A stretch of DNA of 64,000 nucleotides, taken from Misgurnus anguillicaudatus. Lineage: Eukaryota; Chordata; Actinopteri; Cypriniformes; Cobitidae. Positions 56,570-64,000 of this stretch are shown here, piece by piece; position 1 is the stretch's first letter; every line of letters starts with the position of its first letter. The position numbers and the translations under genes are program-made. A model generated the notes under the pieces. It worked only from the letters and a program-made list of their open reading frames with translations, did no database searches and was not told the DNA's origin. The DNA is taken from positions 9,801,501 through 9,865,500 of the forward strand of contig NC_073358.2 in the NCBI RefSeq assembly GCF_027580225.2. The letters are read 5' to 3'.

Positions 56570-57264
56570 GGGTGGTTTTCCAGACAGGGAATAACTTAAC
56601 AGACTTTGTTTAATTAGGAAATATAACTCTTTTTAACAAACATACCTTACTAAAAACATTACTGGCGTGCATTTTGAGGCAAAACTCATTTTCAAGGGGG
56701 TCCCAAAAACACAAACAAAATAATACAACACAAAACAAAACTCAACAACCTTACGAAACAAACACACACTACAAATATACAAAACAATAATATTAAAAAT
56801 AAAAATCGTCCCCCACCCCCACAAACCACAATTGAAATACAAAAGCTCAGCATCATACATCAGTAACATCAACAAAAGACAGATTTATAAAAAAAAATCG
56901 TCAAAATAAATAAATATAATATAATATTATATAATATTATATAATTACTATAACAAATAATAACAATAAAAATAAATAGAAAAATAAATAAACATGAACA
57001 AGTGATTTGAAGATAAGAAAATAACAAAGCCTAAAGTGGTTAAGCGAGGTAGTAAATCTCAAAGAAACAGGAAGATTATTACAGTCAAAAGGAGCTTTAT
57101 ACTGAAATGATCTACGTCCGACTTCACTGAAATTTTTAGGAACAAGAAAATAAGGATATTGCATATACTAAGTGAATATGTCAGTGCAAGTTGTTTTCAG
57201 TTTGGACCTCCTTTACATTTATTTTAGTCTAGGACTAGTCTAATCCCTGTCCGGGAAACCGCCC
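56570..57264. mobile_element. Small DNA element (GGGYGGTTTYCC ends) split by a LINE fragment
   Basis: Left end gggtggttttccagacaggg, right end tccctgtccgggaaaccgcc, inverted. Matching body: ttaggaaatataactc and gtgcattttgaggcaaaac on the left, atatgtcagtgcaagttg and tagtctaggactagtctaat on the right. About 490 foreign bases lie between 56690 and 57176. Confidence 0.75.
56690..57176 (-). pseudogene. LINE (non-LTR retrotransposon) reverse-transcriptase C-terminal fragment
   Basis: On the - strand, about 57160-57000 reads VPKNFSEVGRRSFQYKAPFD then CNNLPVSLRFTTSLNHFR. This matches the VGRRAF..KAPxxWNNLP..LR..TS..FK motif that ends many LINE ORF2 proteins. The usual W is replaced by C. Only this tail and an AT-rich 3' part remain; it is a dead copy. 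Confidence 0.6.
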
Positions 57265-60200
57265 CATGACTGTGTTTGGTATCATTTAATGTGAAACACA
57301 TTGCCCTTACGAAAATTTAACATTAGTTATACAGTTAAAACTAAAAAATAACATGTTACCACAAAAAACATGGTTCATTTTTTCCTGATTTACCACATTT
57401 TATATATGTGTATATAAAACTCTGAATTTTTTCTTAGTTTTTATTTTGTTAATTTTTTTTTCCTTTTTTTTTTCAATTCTAACATCTTTACATTTCTACA
57501 AAAATCTTAATTGCTCTTATTAGGAACCTAAGGATTGGTATCAATTTATGATAAATATTATAAGTTTGATAAAAAAATCTTTAGGAATTTGTGTAGTTTG
57601 TGTCCTCTTAAAGCACCGTAAATACACAGTCTTGTATCACAGTCTTTTGACCTCATCCTCGCATTCTTTTACTTAAAATAAATGTTTGCAATGTAGTTAT
57701 AAATCTAGAAACTGGTTAGTTTGATTTATGAGTTTGAAACTCTTAAATGAACTTGTTTTCATTTACCACGGAGAAATGAAAAAGATAAACAGTTGCAGTG
57801 GTTCGTAACTGTTGCACTTTGTTTTCTCTTGCTCTCTTTCGTTCGTCTCTTTGTTTGTTTATCATTATTCTAGACTGCCACTTATTTACCATAAACTCTT
57901 AAAACTGCTCTGAAAACACTGAGAATAGTGACCGCAAGATGACCAGATGACTCGGTCGCTCTTTAAAAATTCATCCCTCCTTATTAAAGCTGATTTACTG
58001 CCTTGTTTTGGTTCTTTTAAATTACTTCAGCAAAGACAAATGGACTTTTCCGAGGGTCACGTCGAAGTCTGGGTGAAAAAGAAGAGGTTTGTTCCATTTG
58101 GAAATAAGTGTGATGAAGCGCACGACAACACACATAGTCCTCATGATACAATTACAAACAGTTAATTGGATTTAGTGATAGAGGAGTAATCGGGCCAAGA
58201 GTGCAATGAGCTGAAATCTGCAGGCCTTTAATGACTTCATTTGATCAGGATGTCGAGCATCCATCTGTCCGTGTGTCTGTCTGTTTAATTTTGATCATTA
58301 GGTAGTGACACATGTTAACTCATGATGTAATGCATGTGTGTGCGTGTCTACATTTACACATGTTCATGGACGGATCATTTGGTTTTGATTTTTCAACATC
58401 TGCTTACAATATAACCGTTTGTCTTTCAGTTAGTGACATTTGTGTTAGGTTCATGTGTGTGTGAAGCGAGTGAGATTCGAAGTCTGTTTGTATAGATCAC
58501 AGGCTTTGTGAGTCATTTTTTAACCCATATAGCCTACACAAGAGGCATGTGTCAAACCCCCATGGGAAAAGATTATTGTTATCCATATAGTGCAACTTTT
58601 ACCTCTCTCCCTCCTTCTTTCTTATTATAAAAAGTATTATAAACTTGGATTTACAAGGTATTTCAATTTTAATCTTGAAATAATTAAGCTAATTTAACTT
58701 TAGTTACAGCAACTCATCAATGCAATAAAAATGTAAGTGCAAACATATTTTTTACAGTATAGGATTAAAAATATTAAAAATAGAGAAAATGCATGGAAGT
58801 TTCCGCAAGATTGCAAGTCACAAATCTGGAAAAGAATTAGATTTGTTGGCCGTGTTACCTTTTTTTGTAGATCAGGTCAGATTTCTTTTCTTAGTTCAGT
58901 TGGATAATAAAGATCATCTGGTTTTCTGGCAGTTCAAGGGCATGCTGCCATTAAAGCAAAAGTAAAGTTATATATTAAATTAAACGTTGTTACTGAAATT
59001 GTAAGCTGATAATTTAATTTGTTATAAAAATGTTCGGTTCACAAAAAAACTAATCTGAAGGTGTTTTCGTTTATTGTAGTCTCAGACTTTTGCACCTTAT
59101 TGTTTCTTGAAGCATTTTTCTGGTGGGAGTGTGTTGTGCTTTATTTTGTGGAAGACATTTTGTTGAAAAGGATTTGAGCTGAAAGACTTCTGGCCAGCTG
59201 TTATCTGGATGGGTGTGAGTTTATAAATGATCGGCTCTGATTCTCTGCAGTGATTGGTTGGGAGTTTTTTTCTCAATATATTTTCACATGTGTGAGTTGC
59301 ACCAAGTGAATTATGGATATTCTGACCTTTGCAAGCTTATTGGGCCCCATGACACCATTTGTGTGTGTGTGTGTGTGTGTGTGTCCTCTCCTTTACCCCC
59401 GTTCTCCTTTTTCCAGAGTAATAGGAACCAGGTTTATCTTAGCTCACACGCACAGAGGAGACTACAGTATTGTTTTTGAAAATAACACAGCTTCCAAGCT
59501 GTGCCGCATTATTACCCATTCACATACAAACACAGTACGTTTATTTAGCATTTACCTGAAACATTTGTATTTCGAATGCTTCGTCTTTAATGGTAGCTAT
59601 CGTTGTAGGTAACACATGTTGGTGTCTGTTTGCATACATTTAGTATAAAGTTCACTGAATCGGGGGCTTTTATTGTATTCAGATGTTAAGAGATTCGTTT
59701 CTGATGTGTTTACTCAGCTGTCTCTCCTGGTTTCGGACAGTAAAGGGATTTGAGTATTTTATTATTGCAAGTGTCTGCTCAACCCTTTGATCCTGTTTAC
59801 AAAGTTTATTGTTAGGAACATTCTCATATAGAGAAATGAACACATCCTTAATTTATTGGATATTTAAACGATCAAAGTTCAAGCATGTCTCTAATAAGCA
59901 GTTGAATGATCAATGAAGTTCCTCTCTGATGTTGTGTGTGGTAACACATTGACAAACTTTGCTGGCCTCATCAGCAGAAAGTTCGTGGACTGAATAGGAT
60001 TTGCTTGACATATTGCATTGAGGTGAAAAGAGTGCTAAATGCTTCAGCTGCCATTGCTTTTGTTCACCCTCATTCTCCTGATGTTCTGTATGAAGGTTTC
60101 TGTCTGTTTCCTTCTGTCCTGTGTCTCACGAGACACTGGTCCACCTCAGATCACTGCAGTAAATGCATTCTTCTCTGTTAAGATGGAGCTGATGCCAATG

Positions 60201-60310
60201 AGGAGGAATTCCTCTCTTTCTGCACCGCACCATTATGATGCACCAGCTTCCTCCAGAGGCCTTTTCTTCTTCAACTCTGAATGTTAATAATGTCATTGGA
60301 TTGAATTTCC
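57265..60310 (+). other. Intergenic or intron of an unseen gene
   Basis: No exon was recognised. A GT microsatellite is at 59361-59384. The open frames at 57947-58165 and 59258-60287 lack family features. Confidence 0.4.
59361..59384 (+). repeat. (GT)n microsatellite
   Basis: 12 GT units. Confidence 0.95.
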
Positions 60311-60323
60311 ACACACACACGCG

Positions 60324-60390
<67 letters not shown>
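60311..60390 (+). repeat. CA then (AG)n microsatellite
   Basis: CA/GC run to 60334 followed by about 28 AG units. Confidence 0.95.
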
Positions 60391-60393
<3 letters not shown>

Positions 60394-60460
60394 CCCTTAA
60401 CAACCTCATTCATCCTTATATTGGTATTAGGGCACATAGTTGACCTTTCTGTCTTTTACT

Positions 60461-60476
60461 GGGGGGGGGGGGGGGG
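60461..60476 (+). repeat. Poly-G run
   Basis: 16 consecutive G, which could form a quadruplex and is prone to sequencing error. Confidence 0.95.
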
Positions 60477-60888
60477 TTGAATCCTTAGCAGATCTGTAAT
60501 CTTGTTTTCTTTAAGCATTATTTTTGTCTTTCTCTCTCCGTTCCTCTTTATTTCTTTATTTTAAAGTTTTAAATTAAATGTGTTTTACCTATTCACATTG
60601 TCACTTAAGAAATGCAAAATGCAGGAAAATATGTAAACTGAAGTAAAAAAAAAAAAGTTCAAAAATGCCAGTAAAAAGTTTGGTACGAGAAATTGCATGA
60701 AATTAAAAAAAATAAAGAAAATAATTTGAATAAATCAAATTAACAAATAAAATGGCATAATGGTTAAAAATTGACATAAACAAAATAAAATGGGGAGCAG
60801 TACACTAAAAAGTAAAATTCATTCAAAATAATTCATTTTAAACAATAATAAACACTTCATATTTCATCTGTATAATCTGTATCTTTTA

Positions 60889-62625
60889 AGGCTGTAACGA
60901 TAAATCGCATGTTCCATTAAAAAGACCGGTCTAAAATCGATTCTGAATCGCAAGGCTGTGATTTTGTGTTTCATGCGCAGCTTGTGCGTGTACTATGGCG
61001 TTTTGGTCAATAAGAAGTCCTTATTAATCTAAAATCATTATGAGTCGGAGTCGTTTATAACGTGCATTTAAAAAAGCAACACTCGTTAAACAAAATCATT
61101 CAAAATATTCTTTTTTATACAACAGTTCTTGAATCTGATTGGCTAAGAGGCGTGCGATATTCTACTGATAACGGCAAAGTAACCGCTTCACCATTTCGTA
61201 TCATTCCGCCACCCACTGGTCATTTTAGTATTAGTGAATGGAGGTCCTTTAAACAGGCTCATGTCTGACTGGAAAAACTGCACGCACACACGGACACACA
61301 CATGCACAGACGCTGTTTTTAAACACTCTCCGTGTGTCTCATTAGTTCACTAGCACGTAAATCAGTGTGTGAATCCCAATCGGAGCTGATTATTCCGTAA
61401 AAGATCAGCAATCTTGGATGTTACGTTAAACTTAATGGGAGTAATGTCTTGTCACATCGTGTGGACGATTAACACTTGGAAAGAGGAATGTAAACAATAA
61501 TTTTTTTCTGGAGCGATCTCTCTCCTCAGAACGCAAAAACACTGTGGAACTGCAGGCAAGCACCGCTGTTAAATGTGGAATTGATCATTTATTTTATCGT
61601 GACGTGACTATTAAAACACGTTATGAGATATCACCACTGATATATTTATAAGCAGCATGCAAAAACATCTCTCTGACACTTATAAAAAACAGTTTTATAT
61701 AGTACTGACAAGAACAAAGTCTAATAACAAGCGAGTGCTCGTATCGCGTTAAGATTAAATGGGAAAGCAATAGTAACATTATATAGTATAGTTTTATTAA
61801 CTTTTACCCCGCGCCAAATCAATAACAAACAAAAGACACTAAATATGAATAAGAAACCAAGTAATAGTTTGATCATGACAACAAATACTGCTGATTTGAT
61901 CTCATTTTAGACCATAACACAGACAGGGCCAACATCAGAGCCAGGGAATCCCTGTCAGAGATGTAGCCCAGAGAGGGCGGTGGTCAGCGGGGTGAGTGGA
62001 CACTGACGTCCGCTCATGCTCTGGTTCTCATACGCACCGCACCGAATCTTACTAAGCAAACGTTCAAACAGGCGCTATCTTTACTAATCGACTGCAGATT
62101 TAAATATAATACATATATATTCTCGACTGAACTAATCTTAAAACTACACTTTGTGACCAAGAAACGGTAATATAAAGAAACGGCTACTCCGTCTATTGAG
62201 TTATTATGAGATTCAAAGCAGCCGAAAGTGTTACCTGTCATTCTGGCCGCCCTCAAATCCGTGGCGGAAGAAAGTATTTCCCAAACAAAGAGGCTTTTAA
62301 AATAACTCCGTTGTTGTTGTTTTCTAGTTTTCTTTTTTCAAACTATGCCTAATCACAGCCGTGATGATATAGAGCTATATCACACTCCTACTCAAGCGAT
62401 ATTGCTTAATTATCATGAAAATACCTGAAACAATCTGACGAACGGCGATATTTCCTGTAGACATTTCCTGGAAAAGCTTTTGTAATGCTACTTCTTCTGT
62501 GGCACAATTGGAATTTCTGCAGGAGAGCGCCCCCTGGCTTTTGGATGTGCCCGGATTTCACCTTTATTAATTCTAATTAATTCATTGAGAAAACGCGCAT
62601 TTGCATGATTAATTGTTACAGCCCC
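60889..62625. mobile_element. 1.7-kb inverted-repeat DNA element (GGCTGTAACGATAAATCGC end)
   Basis: Left end ggctgtaacgataaatcgca, right end gcatgattaattgttacagc with ccc. Interior is more CpG-rich, with a second repeat near 61119-61210 (cttgaatctgattggctaag). No open frame resembles a transposase, so it looks non-autonomous. Confidence 0.6.
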
Positions 62626-62654
62626 AGTATCTATTGTAGCTCAGTTGTTCTTAA
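62626..62654 (+). mobile_element. SINE head stub
   Basis: Reads ttgtagctcagttgttc, the A-box start of the tRNA-derived SINE. It is cut by the TTAA element that follows. Confidence 0.45.
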
Positions 62655-63115
62655 AGGGACACTCCACTTTTTTTTGAAAATATGCTTGTTTCCAGCTCCA
62701 CTAGATTTAAACATTTGATTTGAACAGTTTTGGAATCCATTCAGCTGATCTCCGGGTCTGGCGGTAACACTTTTAGCATAGCTTAGCATAACCCATTGAA
62801 TCTGATTAGACCATTAGCATCTTGCTAAAAAATAACCAAAGAGTTTCAATGTTTTTCCTATTTAAAACTTGACTTTTCTGTAGTTACATCATGTACTAAG
62901 AGAAGACCAAAAAAAATTTAAAAGTTGCGATTTTCTAGGACTAGGACTATACTCTCATTCTAATAATCAAGGACTTTACTGCCGTAACATGGCTGCAGGA
63001 GGCGCAATGATATTACACAGTGCCCAAAAATAGTCCCCTGCTATTGAAAGTTACCAAGAGGACTATTTTCAGGCGCTCTGTAATATCATTGCGTCATCGT
63101 TTACTTTGGGGTATG
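62655..63115. mobile_element. TTAA-type element (AGGGACACTCCAC end), right end missing
   Basis: TTAA at 62651-62654, then agggacactccactttt, ttggaatccattcagctgat, tagcatagcttagcataac and aatgatattacacagtgccc. A widespread fish repeat. The expected inverted right end is not seen. Confidence 0.65.
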
Positions 63116-63665
63116 TACCTTTTGCACCAAAGAAAATGTTTTTCGTCATGGATTTTCTTTGGGGGGGGGGTTTGTTTGTCTAATTTCCCACATCGAAAAA
63201 GTTTGAGAACCATTGCTTGTTCCCATGACACACAAAACTTATATAACTTACATATTAGCTTGTATAACTTCAATGAACATAATGTAAGTTACTAAATGTT
63301 ACCTGGAATAAGGTCAAATGCATGTACTTGCGAATGCATTTGTTCGTCAAAACCTGTGAAACTCCAAATGTTTAGACATGTCTGATGTGTGGTGAAATAC
63401 TGTTATAAATGTTTCAGTCATCCTTAGAGAGCTATTACATACACACATAATCCCTAATGCACAGAGATACCAATGACTTTATAATTATTTTGTATTTTGT
63501 GTGTTTGTTTGTGTTAAAGAGAGAGAATAAGTGATAGCTTATAATGGCTTCCCTTCAGTAATGTCTCTCTCATGAATAATAAGCCAAGATAAATATTGTT
63601 CATGTTATTAATGTATGAGAGACTGGATCCCTCTCATAGAAGCCCTTCTTCTCCGTCATCACCAG

Positions 63666-63716
<51 letters not shown>

Positions 63717-64000
63717 TGTGTGTGTTTGTGTATCACATTAGGGCTCATTTCCTTTAAAGAAACTTACATTTACACACACTGGCAGATGTAAGCATTAGTG
63801 CCAGGATGACTTCCTCTCTTCTGTGCTTTTACTTTGGATTTGGTTTAGGGTTTTCCAAATAAAACACTCTTTCCTCTCTTCACTGCTGGAAAATCCATCT
63901 AAAACTAGATTACATTCGTTGTCGGTTTTACGAGGTTTATAAAGGTTGGAGAACCTCCAGGCCGGTCATTGACAGTCATTAACTGCTCTATGTGCTTGAT
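63116..64000 (+). other. Intergenic or intron, no gene found
   Basis: Contains a G run (63163-63172) and a long GT microsatellite. No exon was recognised. Confidence 0.4.
63667..63733 (+). repeat. (GT)n microsatellite
   Basis: Pure GT to 63712, then imperfect GT with TTTG interruptions. Confidence 0.95.

Noticed and set aside
60039..60287. 82-codon frame with hydrophobic start resembling a signal peptide
   Set aside because: Could be an exon of a neighbouring gene, but no family motif follows and no convincing splice sites frame it.

Overview
The window is vertebrate nuclear DNA, almost certainly from a ray-finned fish and probably a cypriniform. The evidence is the intron-rich gene structure with GT-AG junctions, the fish-type receptor and oocyte histone proteins, long CA/TA/GA microsatellites, and dense small inverted-repeat elements (TTAA-, TATA- and TA-target types) and tRNA-derived SINEs of the kinds common in carp-like genomes. 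No bacterial, viral or organellar genes were seen.

Two genes are supported. (1) An EPHB4-type receptor tyrosine kinase on the + strand runs from 6756 to 41357 in 17 coding exons. Intron 1 is about 16.9 kb. The exon lengths sum to 2964 bases (987 codons plus stop). The protein has signal peptide, ephrin-binding domain, Cys-rich/EGF-like region, two fibronectin III repeats, a membrane helix, a juxtamembrane double-tyrosine motif, kinase and SAM domain. One junction, exon 12/13, is abnormal: the AG acceptor lies one base before the position needed to keep frame. (2) An oocyte-type linker histone (H1M/H1-8 class) on the - strand runs from 55786 down to 54320 in 5 exons (263 codons plus stop). It has a TATA-like box, a CCAAT box and an imperfect inverted repeat with CRE-like sites upstream.

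Layout: 1-5620, repeats including a nested stack of inserted elements; 5620-6755, CpG-richer upstream and leader region of the receptor; 6756-41357, receptor gene with repeat-filled introns; 41358-42334, its 3' UTR; 42335-54240, repeat-rich intergenic DNA; 54241-56080, linker histone and promoter; 56080-64000, intergenic or intronic DNA of an unseen neighbour, with a LINE fragment inside a small DNA element and a 1.7-kb inverted-repeat element.

The two genes are unrelated in function: membrane signalling at cell contacts (EphB4/ephrin-B2, known for artery-vein patterning) and packaging of egg chromatin. I found no undescribed multi-gene system. The most informative observations are the broken splice junction, natural empty/filled sites that define two mobile-element families, the inverted repeat upstream of the histone gene, and a foldback array of a CACGTG-like unit near 48 kb.
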